This document shows, piece after piece, positions 53,715-61,909 of a stretch of 64,000 nucleotides of DNA. The translations under genes and the position numbers were made by a program. Below the pieces are notes generated by a model. The model saw only the letters and a list, made by a program, of their open reading frames with translations, was not told the origin of the DNA and ran no database searches. Positions within the stretch are counted from its first letter, which is position 1; every line of letters begins with the position of its first letter. The DNA comes from an uncultured Chitinophagaceae bacterium. GTDB lineage: Bacteria > Bacteroidota > Bacteroidia > Chitinophagales > Chitinophagaceae. Location: assembly GCA_934502905.1 (NCBI GenBank), contig CAKSVK010000001.1:13338-77337 (forward strand). Reading direction: 5' to 3'.

Positions 53715-54422
53715 CTATTTATCTGTCATCACCTCAAACATCGGAGCGTAGTTGTAGAACCCTCCTGCATTGGAAGTGCGTGCACATCCCCTTACATAAA
53801 AATTGGTACTGGGCTTTAAATCTGATAATGTAAATATGTAGTCTTTAGCCAATACCTCTTCTTCCGGCAAATCTTCTCCTATATTTTCAAAAGCTTTCCC
53901 ATTGTCGGTTCCATTACTATAAAAGCTAAAGTAGTCTACAGTACTTGTGGTGCCTACCACAGCTCCTACCCGGTTTATCGGGGGACCATCCTGGGCATTT
54001 CGTTTTATATTTACCTTCAGGGTAATGGACGTGCTCGACTTAGATACGACTTCACAGGTAACATCCAGGTAAGGGTGCACTTTAATATCCTGTGTGGTAG
54101 CTCCATTTATCGTTGTTTGAATGGTGTCCGCATATACAAACGGACCTACAGCTACTATTTTATAATCACCATTAAAAATAAAGCTGTTACTGTAGCTGCC
54201 ATCCGGGTGAACCGATGAGTTGACCGGCTGAGCGTTTGAATAGGATGTTTGAAACAACTGGATTTTTGCCCCGTTTAAAGTTTGTTGCGGCACCAAAGCA
54301 CCGGTAACCGCATCTATAATGTTCCCGCTCAGTGACGCATCGGGCGCCTTGTAATTATCTTTTTTACAGGAAAAAAGCAAGCAGGTAATCAGTATAGCGC
54401 AAGTACTTAATATACGATTCAT
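53715..54422 (-). CDS. DUF3823 surface lipoprotein (SusE/F-position)
   Basis: The 235-residue lipoprotein (signal ending LLFSC, Cys19) has an N-terminal beta-domain with SLSGNIIDAVTGALVPQQ and GDYKIVAVGPFVYADT, and a second, fibronectin-like half ending FYVRGCARTSNAGGFYNYAP. This is the DUF3823 pattern. Members usually follow susD and are taken to be surface glycan-binding proteins in the place of SusE/F. It is 18 bp after susD in the same operon. Confidence 0.87.
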   Translation of the reverse strand: MNRILSTCAILITCLLFSCKKDNYKAPDASLSGNIIDAVTGALVPQQTLNGAKIQLFQTSYSNAQPVNSSVHPDGSYSNSFIFNGDYKIVAVGPFVYADTIQTTINGATTQDIKVHPYLDVTCEVVSKSSTSITLKVNIKRNAQDGPPINRVGAVVGTTSTVDYFSFYSNGTDNGKAFENIGEDLPEEEVLAKDYIFTLSDLKPSTNFYVRGCARTSNAGGFYNYAPMFEVMTDK

Positions 54423-54440
54423 TTTCTCGAACTTTTGATT

Positions 54441-56243
54441 TTAATACAATGGGTTTTGAACATACACCGGATTTCCCTGGGGAACTGGCTCATAATACAG
54501 TTGTTCCGGGAAAGTGCGGGCTGCTTTTGGTGCATTTGCCACTTCGAATGTATAGCTCATATCCGCGGGGTTTACGCCGTTCTGCCACATGATCCAGGGA
54601 TACAAGGCATGAAACTGGGTATTGCTCAGGACGGTGGATGCGGTCCTCCATCTGCGTAGGTCCCAATACCTGTGATTTTCAAACGCGAGTTCCACGCGAC
54701 GTTCATGTCTTATTGCATTAAGGTTTATGGAGCCACGGGCGGCTATACCTGCGCGTTCCCTGATCTGGTTGATGGCATCACGGGCATCGTCTGGTTTATT
54801 GAGTTCAAAAGCCGCTTCAGCATAGTTCAGTAATACCTCACCATACCGGAATATCATCCACGGAGTGGTGGACCGCCCCTGGTTCACCCTGTTCACCGGA
54901 TCCATGAATTTTTTCACATAGAAGCCGGTTTTAGTTGGGTCGTTGGTTGTTAATGGACCGTCTTTACCTACTCTTTTGAAAGGTGAATCCGTTTCAGGAT
55001 ACCCATCACTTAAATTTTCCGCTGTGTATTTCACACCTGCATTGATCACGCCTCTTCTTACTTCCAAAATACCACCCTGCCAGTCATCGAACGGAGTGAG
55101 AATGGAGCCGAACATACGCGGATCTTTGTCTTTAAAGATATCCCGGGGATTGCTGTATACGATCGGGTTACCGCCTGCATCATTTACTTTTAGCTTGCCG
55201 GGGCTGCCATCGATATATTCAAAGGCCTCCACCAACTCCAGCGTTGGGTTGGTAGCGCAGCCATAATCCACTTTAAAGCTTTGGGGGGCATTGTAAAAAT
55301 CGAAGCTATGTGTTTTATCTGGTGATGCATACACTTTGGTGAAAATAGCTTCCGGGTTATCCGGCGTTAAAAACAGCTTTTGAAAGTTGGCTGCTTTATC
55401 TGCATCTCCGTTATACAATGAATGTACACCTGAGTTCATGATTTCCTTTGCTGCATCATAAGCCGCCTGCCAATACCCTTCAGCCATATTGTCGGGAATG
55501 CCTACCAAACCATCCAGTTGAACCGGTGCATATTTTGCGCTGGATGCAGCGTACAACATGGCCCGGCTCTTCAGCGCCAGCGCTGCGTGTTTAGTTAGTC
55601 TGTATTTTTTAGAACCATCGTTTGGTCCGTTGTAAGCTTCAGGCAGATCCTGGGCGGCCAGGTCCAGCTCGGAAGCTATGAAATCATATATCTCATGCTC
55701 TTTATTGCGCTGTACTGCCAAATCCTCGATCTTTTCCGAAACGTCCTGTGCTTCTTTTATCAACGGCACACCGCCATATCTTTTCACCATCGAAAAATAA
55801 TGGAATGCACGAATGAACCTGCCTTCGGCCAGATAGCGTTTTTTCAATTCTTCGCTTACCGTAGCATTTTCCATCTTACTGATGAAGTCATTAACACGTC
55901 TTATTGCCTTATACTGCCAGGTAGTATAAGGCGAGTTAATATCATTATTACTGTACCAGTTACCCATCACCGGGTTATTAATGGAACCCCAGGGGTAAGA
56001 GCGGACTGCCTCGTCTGTAGTGGTGGCAGGGAAACCGGCTTCCGTTGCCACGGTAAAGTCCAGGTCTTCTGTTTGCAGGTCGTTGTACAGCGTAACGGTA
56101 AGCGCTATCAATCCGTCCTCGCTACCATAAGCATCCAGTTCTGATACAAGATTCCTGGGTCGTTTTTCCAGAACATCTTTATTACAGGAAGAAGATCCCA
56201 GCAGGAATGCTAGAAAACATATTATATAATATTTATTTTTCAT
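54441..56243 (-). CDS. SusD/RagB family surface glycan-binding lipoprotein
   Basis: SusD proteins sit as a lid over the SusC channel and bind incoming glycans. From the ATG at 56243 the 600-residue product has a lipoprotein signal ending LLGSSSC (Cys20), followed by the N-terminal SusD domain (LVSELDAYGSEDGLIALTVTLYND) and the TPR-like core (RFIRAFHYFSMVKRYGGVPLI). The SusD C-terminal domain follows (WMIFRYGEVLLNYAEAAFELN, AINQIRERAG, HERRVELAFENHRYWDLRRW). The upstream frame to 56300 is discarded because it would bury the signal peptide. susC lies 26 bp upstream and DUF3823 directly downstream. Confidence 0.95.
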   Translation of the reverse strand: MKNKYYIICFLAFLLGSSSCNKDVLEKRPRNLVSELDAYGSEDGLIALTVTLYNDLQTEDLDFTVATEAGFPATTTDEAVRSYPWGSINNPVMGNWYSNNDINSPYTTWQYKAIRRVNDFISKMENATVSEELKKRYLAEGRFIRAFHYFSMVKRYGGVPLIKEAQDVSEKIEDLAVQRNKEHEIYDFIASELDLAAQDLPEAYNGPNDGSKKYRLTKHAALALKSRAMLYAASSAKYAPVQLDGLVGIPDNMAEGYWQAAYDAAKEIMNSGVHSLYNGDADKAANFQKLFLTPDNPEAIFTKVYASPDKTHSFDFYNAPQSFKVDYGCATNPTLELVEAFEYIDGSPGKLKVNDAGGNPIVYSNPRDIFKDKDPRMFGSILTPFDDWQGGILEVRRGVINAGVKYTAENLSDGYPETDSPFKRVGKDGPLTTNDPTKTGFYVKKFMDPVNRVNQGRSTTPWMIFRYGEVLLNYAEAAFELNKPDDARDAINQIRERAGIAARGSINLNAIRHERRVELAFENHRYWDLRRWRTASTVLSNTQFHALYPWIMWQNGVNPADMSYTFEVANAPKAARTFPEQLYYEPVPQGNPVYVQNPLY

Positions 56244-56269
56244 TTCAATATTTTTTCTTTTGTGTACAT

Positions 56270-59200
56270 TTAGAACCCGATGTTCGCTCCAATCGTCCAA
56301 ACCTTTTGCTGGGGGTAATAGGTGCCCCGGCTCCTGCCGCCCTCTGCTTCAGGATCGATGAATTTGATTTTATCGAAAGTGAAAATATTCTGTCCTGAAA
56401 TATAGATACGCACATTTCTGAGGGTGGCCTTGTTTACCAGGTGACGTGGGAGGGTGTAACCCAGGTCGAAGTTTTTCACCCTGAGATAGGTGGCATCCTG
56501 CAGCCAGAAGCTGGAAACTTGTTGATTGTTTGAGGCCCCTGAAACTATTGTAGAAGGATATTTACCGGGTATCCATTCGCTGTTTGGGTCAAACAAGTCT
56601 GCCCGATGCCAGCGGTCGCCGAACATGGCCAGCGAATTGGCATTATTAAACAAGGGGTTTTGCAGCTCAGCATTGTAATAGGCATTAAAGTTGGTGGCGC
56701 CCTGCAACAATAGAGAGAAATCGAATCCTTTGTAAGAGGCACCCAGGTTTAAGCCGAAAAAAGTTTCCGGGATATCGCCACGGCCGATGACCGTTACATC
56801 ATTGCCATCAATGATACCGTCATTATTAAGATCCTGGTAACGGATGTCTCCCGGCAACAGGGTTTTATTGCTGTTGTTATCCTGCACCGGCGCCTTGTTG
56901 ATCTCGTCCTGCGACTGGAATTGCCCTGTGGCTACATATCCCCACCATAAATTACTCCAGCGGTCAGTACCATTGCTGCGCCAGTTGTCCAGATCGTTAT
57001 TGGATGGTCTTCTTTCCAGATACGCATTTTTTGTTCTTGACCAGGTAAGATTTGGAGATACGCTGTAATGTAGCTCCCCTATTTTTCCCTGGTGTCGTAA
57101 TACCAGCTCAAATCCCCTCGTATTATCTCCGTTCAGGTTTTCCTGCGGGAGCTCGGCGCCGAAGGTATTGGGGAGGCTTCCATAACGCATGGCAAGTAAT
57201 CCTGTACGTTCGCGGTAAAATACGTCCAGGTTCATACCTATCAGTCCCTTGAGCAGGGTGACATCTACACCAATATTGGTGGTAGTAGAGTTATACCAGG
57301 TGAGTCTGGGGTTTGCTAACCCCCTGTCTATGAGGCCTGGGATAAAATTATTACCGAAAATATAGCTTCCATACGGGTAGTCATATCCTGTTAAATACTG
57401 GAAGGGCCAAATGTAATTGGCTACCCAGTAATCATCTCCGCCATCATCGCCCACTTTACCCCAGGACGCACGCAGTTTCAGGTCGTCCAGTGCAGATACA
57501 TCTTTGAGAAAGTTCTCGTCGCTGATGCGCCATCCCGCAGAAACATTGGAGAAAAAGCCGAAACGACGATCGGAACGAAATTTATAAGAGCCGTCGTACC
57601 TGAACCCAAATTCCAACAGGTATTTGCCTAAATAGTCGTAGTTGACCCTGCCGATATGCCCCATCCTGGCTCTGTCAAAAGAAGTTCCGTTGTTATCTTG
57701 ATTCTCCTTTGGGGCGCCTACCAACTCATCCAGGTTCTGTAGCAGGAACTCCCTGTAAGCTCTAAGATCGGTACCGGTTGCTGACTGCCTTTCAAAAATA
57801 TAGGAGGCAGCTACCTTGTGATCGCCGAACTGCCTAGCATAGTTAACAGAGCCTTGCAGCACTTGCTTGTCAACCTGTGTGTTTATTATGCGTAAGCGGG
57901 TGGGGTCGTTACCAACGTAATCAACAATATATTCGTCCAGAGCAGGGTCATATTCGTATAAGTTATACCTCTTTGTGTATTCCTTTATGTTTTTATTATC
58001 GCTTTCATAGGAGTACTGCACTTTCAGGTTCAGCCCCTGTACAAAAGGCAGGTCGTATTGCAGGGTCATTATGCCTGAAAAGTTCCTGTTTACATCCGTT
58101 TCGTACCCCGAATAATTTTTGTCTGACAACAAAACAGGGTGCATGTGCTTATTGTTGTTGGGTTTAAAATAGTCCGGGTTGTCATTGGCATATATAGGAT
58201 AGGTAGGGTATGACCGCAGGATGCCGGACATCAGCACTTCTTTGGGGGATCCGGGGCGCTCCCTGTCCTCAAAGCGGGCGCCCAGGTTCAATGTGGCTGT
58301 AATACCTTTTGCAATTTGTGCATCAATATTACTTCTGATATTGTAACGTTTGTAGCTGGTGCTTCCGCTTTTCCACATACCCTGCTGGTTGGTATATCCC
58401 ACATTGAAGAAGTAACGCACCTTTTCAGTACCGCCTCTTACATTCACATTATGATATTGCTGGGGGGAGTGTTTTCTTATTGTTGCATCAAACCAATCGG
58501 TGCTGGGTAATGTTCCGTTCCTGTATTGCTCCAGGGTTTCTTTTGAAAAAGGGAAAACTAAATCCGTTGTTGGATTGTTGTTTTTAACCCAGGTATTTAC
58601 AGCCCCTTCGTTGGACAGCTCTGCAAACAGGGCTGCATCGGCCAGCTCCGGATATTTCGTAATGGACTGGGTACCGAAATAGGTATTGTAGTCAATCTGT
58701 GGAGGACCTGTTTTACCTTTTTTGGTGGTCACCAGTATAACGCCATTTGCCGCCCTGAAACCATATACGGCTGCAGAGGCATCTTTTAACACAGAGAAAC
58801 TCTCAATTTCGTTGGGGTCCAGCTGGGAAAAGTCGGATGGTACGCCATCAACGATCAGCAAAGCGGCTCCAAATCCCCTGATATCAATATTACTTCCGTC
58901 ATAGCCAGGCTCACCGCCCGGCTGAACGGCACGCAAGCCGGGAAGCCTTCCCACCAAAGCGTTTGTTAATGTAGTAACAGGAGATCTTACCAGCTCATCA
59001 CCCTTTACAGTGGCTACAGAGCCGGTCACGTTTCTTCTTGCCTGTGTTCCATATCCTACTACTACTACCTCGTCCAGGGCTTGCTGTTTCGGAACCAACG
59101 TTACCATGCCATTTTGTATGCTGACAGCAGCTATTTCTTCTGTCTGAAAGCCTACGGCCGAAATGACTAATACAGATGATTTATCTTTTACGGCTATCGA

Positions 59201-59482
59201 AAAATCACCTTCCTGATCGGTTGTTACACCATTGCTGGTGCCTTTTTCAATCACAGATGCACCGGGTATCGGAGTGCCATCCTGTGTTATGATCTTTCCA
59301 CTTATATTCTCAACTGTTGGAGCATTGAGAATTTTATTTGTCTCTTTATTTGAAGGAAAGCCGAAGGCATGCCCAGGAAGGGAGGGGATAAGCACTAAAA
59401 AAAATAGAAAATTCAAAGGGAATAATAGCTTCACAACTATGTTTCCCAAAGGTAAGCAGCTAGTGAAATTGCTTTTTCTCAT
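56270..59482 (-). CDS. SusC/RagA family TonB-linked outer-membrane transporter
   Basis: The 1070-residue protein has a long signal peptide (about 1-42), then a CarboxypepD-like domain (about 60-140: GKIITQDGTPIPGASVIEKG, TTDQEGDFSIAV). The TonB-contact DEVVVVGYGTQ follows, then a plug (NVTGSVATVKGDELVRSPVT, RLPGLRAVQPGGEPGYDGSNIDIRG in pieces) and a 22-strand barrel to the C-terminus. There is no STN domain, so no direct anti-sigma-linked control is implied. It opens the polysaccharide locus and should import oligosaccharides with its SusD partner. No TAnnTTTG box was found upstream; an inverted repeat 58 bp before the start may be regulatory. Confidence 0.95.
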   Translation of the reverse strand: MRKSNFTSCLPLGNIVVKLLFPLNFLFFLVLIPSLPGHAFGFPSNKETNKILNAPTVENISGKIITQDGTPIPGASVIEKGTSNGVTTDQEGDFSIAVKDKSSVLVISAVGFQTEEIAAVSIQNGMVTLVPKQQALDEVVVVGYGTQARRNVTGSVATVKGDELVRSPVTTLTNALVGRLPGLRAVQPGGEPGYDGSNIDIRGFGAALLIVDGVPSDFSQLDPNEIESFSVLKDASAAVYGFRAANGVILVTTKKGKTGPPQIDYNTYFGTQSITKYPELADAALFAELSNEGAVNTWVKNNNPTTDLVFPFSKETLEQYRNGTLPSTDWFDATIRKHSPQQYHNVNVRGGTEKVRYFFNVGYTNQQGMWKSGSTSYKRYNIRSNIDAQIAKGITATLNLGARFEDRERPGSPKEVLMSGILRSYPTYPIYANDNPDYFKPNNNKHMHPVLLSDKNYSGYETDVNRNFSGIMTLQYDLPFVQGLNLKVQYSYESDNKNIKEYTKRYNLYEYDPALDEYIVDYVGNDPTRLRIINTQVDKQVLQGSVNYARQFGDHKVAASYIFERQSATGTDLRAYREFLLQNLDELVGAPKENQDNNGTSFDRARMGHIGRVNYDYLGKYLLEFGFRYDGSYKFRSDRRFGFFSNVSAGWRISDENFLKDVSALDDLKLRASWGKVGDDGGDDYWVANYIWPFQYLTGYDYPYGSYIFGNNFIPGLIDRGLANPRLTWYNSTTTNIGVDVTLLKGLIGMNLDVFYRERTGLLAMRYGSLPNTFGAELPQENLNGDNTRGFELVLRHQGKIGELHYSVSPNLTWSRTKNAYLERRPSNNDLDNWRSNGTDRWSNLWWGYVATGQFQSQDEINKAPVQDNNSNKTLLPGDIRYQDLNNDGIIDGNDVTVIGRGDIPETFFGLNLGASYKGFDFSLLLQGATNFNAYYNAELQNPLFNNANSLAMFGDRWHRADLFDPNSEWIPGKYPSTIVSGASNNQQVSSFWLQDATYLRVKNFDLGYTLPRHLVNKATLRNVRIYISGQNIFTFDKIKFIDPEAEGGRSRGTYYPQQKVWTIGANIGF

Positions 59483-59539
59483 ATCATACTTTTGTTTTGA
59501 TTTTTATGGATTTGCATCTAAAAAAAGTGTCGATTCGGG

Positions 59540-59569
59540 TTTAGAAAATTGATGCAGCAGTTTTCTAAA
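59540..59569. promoter_or_regulatory. Inverted repeat in the susC leader (candidate operator or RNA hairpin)
   Basis: TTTAGAAAA (59540-59548) is the exact complement of TTTTCTAAA (59561-59569) around 12 nt. It lies 58 bp upstream of the susC ATG on the minus strand. Confidence 0.4.
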
Positions 59570-60264
59570 TTTTTTAAATAGGTTGTTTACTTCATTGGCA
59601 GAAATTGTTTTATAGGTTATCTGATGCTTTTTATGGTTTTGTTTTAAATACTATAGATAAACTTTGGTATGGATTGCTGATGACTGGCTATTATCGCCAA
59701 TCCTATTGCGATAAACTGCATATTTATGATCAGGGTTGCCGGAAAAGCCGATATGTGCCTGGCTTATTGTCTCTTTGCCAGTGGTGCTTTCTTTCTGTTT
59801 TTTTATGTATCAATACTATCGTCATAGGTCAAGTCATTAATTAAAGCTGTAAAAGATTGGCTATACTATAAGGTTTAAGAATAATACGATAATACTACTA
59901 TGTTCCACTCCAATCCACTAGCGTTGTATCAATCAAAGTAACTACTATAAGTTGGTGAAAAAAATGGCGATCTTGCTCAAATTGTGGAGTATTTTATCCT
60001 AAAATAATAATATAATAGGTTAAATGGATAAAATACGCCATATTAAACAAGGAACCTGGCGCTCCCTTATTTTTTACTTTTGATTATTTTCTTCATTGTT
60101 GAAATATTAATGAAAAAGTAATTCCTGTATGATAGTCGCAGCAAACCCGGTTATACGGGTCTGCTACGGATATCATATGAGGTTAAGTGAGAAATTTTGG
60201 CTGAATGGTATTTCCTGTCTCGTATTGTTATCAAATGATGGTGGAAGACCTGCCCAGCGTTCCG
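59570..60264. other. AT-rich intergenic region between the two susCD units
   Basis: About 700 bp without a convincing gene. TGGAGTATTTTATCC (59985-59999) complements GGATAAAATACGCCA (60026-60040) with one mismatch across an AT-rich 26-nt loop. AGCA and ACCCG (60140-60149) complement CGGGT and TGCT (60156-60165) with one mismatch and could end transcripts from the right-hand susD gene. A weak 79-codon frame from a TTG at 59605 is not believed. Confidence 0.4.
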
Positions 60265-61890
60265 TTATTCAGCACCGCCTGCCCACCACAATTTGGTCGT
60301 CCATGCATTGGGTTGAGTAGCGCCGGCTCCATAATTCGGGTTACCGGTTACCTCGGAGGTTGGGTAATTCAACCTTGCAGGAATAGTGCCGTTCGTGATA
60401 TTGCCCGGGTAATTGGTGGGGGTCAGCGCCGGAAGGCCTGATCTCCTGTAGTTGCTCCATGCTTCCCACCAGTTCAGGAACTGGTTGACCCATAACTGTT
60501 CTCCGATCATTTCCAGGGCCGGCTTGGTTACACCGTAAGGATAAGTGGAGAGGTAGGTTGCTACCTGCGCGTCTGTCACTACAAAGGACGGGTCATATTT
60601 TACCAGCATCTGCATGGAGGCTTTCACCCCCTTTTCGTAGTGGGATTTGGCAGCGGCCGGGGAGAGACCGCCGATACTTCTCTCAGCGGCTTCCGCCAGT
60701 AAAAACTCTACCTCTCCGTAGTTCATCAGGGGATAGGGCTCATTACGGTCCAGTAACTTCGGGTTGATCTTGGAATAATAGATATGGGGGTTAAAAGGCG
60801 CATTTGCGGGCACACCTTCTATGATCTTCAACATTGTTTCGTCCTTGCCGTTGGGCATGCCTTTCTGGGCTACAGGATCGGTATTGGTGGGGTTCCAGCT
60901 ACCTTCAGCATCCCAGGTGCCTATGCCACCGGAGAGGATCATCAGCCTCGGATCATCATCTGCTGCAGCGTTCGGATTAGTTCCTTTCAGGAAGTCTATC
61001 AGTGTTTTGCTCAGGATGGTAGATTGTCCGCCGTCCCCGGGCATAAAAGACCTGGAAGTACCATTCTGGTTGATGCCGCGGATAGGGTCTATTGCCATGG
61101 GAACAAACACATTATCGTCATTGCTGGTAAATACACCGCCTGCTACTGCTTTTGATACATAAGTGCTGGCTGTAGCGGGATCCACATTGGAGATGCGCAT
61201 TGCCAGGCGCAGCATAAGCGAATATCCCCAGCGTTTCCATTTATTAATATCTCCGTTGTAATAGATATCTCCTTCTGCAAACCCATCCGGCGCGGCTGCG
61301 GTAAAAGCAGCAGTGGCTTCATCCAGCTCCTTCAGCAGGTCCAGGTATATGTCTTTCTGCTTATCATATTTCGGAAAAAATATATTCTCTCCGTGGTTCT
61401 TTAATGCATCGAAATAGGGAATGCTGCCGTAATAATCGGTAAGGCGATGGAAAGTGAAAGCCTTCATGATCCGCGTAGCCTGCTTCAGGTTATTATAATC
61501 CTCTCCTTTAGCAAAACCCGAATCTACCTGGTATAATATTTCGCCAAAGTTTTTAAGCGGGCTGGTATAAAAATACTGGAAGGGAACAAAAGAGCTTTCA
61601 AAATTTTCTGTGTATTTATCCCCGGGCGCAATACCATCGCTCAGGAAGGCCAGGTGCTGGATGGCATAGGCACACATGCCGATGTTGGTCCGCCAGTTCA
61701 GGGTACGGTTCTGATCTTCTCCCTGCCCCCCGGCAACATATAGCTGCGCCGAGGTAAACATAAAATTCAGGTTGGTGGTTGCCTGCGACTGGGGATTGAT
61801 ATTCAGGTCCTGCAGCGCTTTGGTATTACACCCGCCAATCGCGAAGACCGCTGCCGACAGTATAATGTATCGATATAGTATCTGTTTCAT
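60265..61890 (-). CDS. SusD-like outer-membrane lipoprotein (SusD-like_2 type)
   Basis: The 541-residue lipoprotein (signal ending AIGGC, Cys21) opens LQDLNINPQSQATTNLNFMFTSAQLYVAGG, the standard start of the second SusD-like group. It keeps ATRIMKAFTFHRLTDYYGSIPYFDAL and YPLMNYGEVEFLLAEAAER, and ends WEAWSNYRRSGLPALTPTNYPGN. It is a different subfamily from the SusD at 54.4-56.2 kb, so the two pairs are not recent duplicates. Its gene begins 19 bp after the stop of the adjacent SusC gene. The nutrient it binds is unknown; members of this group also handle peptides and other non-glycan loads. Confidence 0.93.
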   Translation of the reverse strand: MKQILYRYIILSAAVFAIGGCNTKALQDLNINPQSQATTNLNFMFTSAQLYVAGGQGEDQNRTLNWRTNIGMCAYAIQHLAFLSDGIAPGDKYTENFESSFVPFQYFYTSPLKNFGEILYQVDSGFAKGEDYNNLKQATRIMKAFTFHRLTDYYGSIPYFDALKNHGENIFFPKYDKQKDIYLDLLKELDEATAAFTAAAPDGFAEGDIYYNGDINKWKRWGYSLMLRLAMRISNVDPATASTYVSKAVAGGVFTSNDDNVFVPMAIDPIRGINQNGTSRSFMPGDGGQSTILSKTLIDFLKGTNPNAAADDDPRLMILSGGIGTWDAEGSWNPTNTDPVAQKGMPNGKDETMLKIIEGVPANAPFNPHIYYSKINPKLLDRNEPYPLMNYGEVEFLLAEAAERSIGGLSPAAAKSHYEKGVKASMQMLVKYDPSFVVTDAQVATYLSTYPYGVTKPALEMIGEQLWVNQFLNWWEAWSNYRRSGLPALTPTNYPGNITNGTIPARLNYPTSEVTGNPNYGAGATQPNAWTTKLWWAGGAE

Positions 61891-61909
61891 GATAATGCGA
61901 ATTAGGTTA

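Noticed and set aside
59605-59844. A 79-codon frame starting with TTG between the two susCD units
   Set aside because: AT-rich, no recognisable domain, no promoter or clear start; composition fits non-coding sequence.
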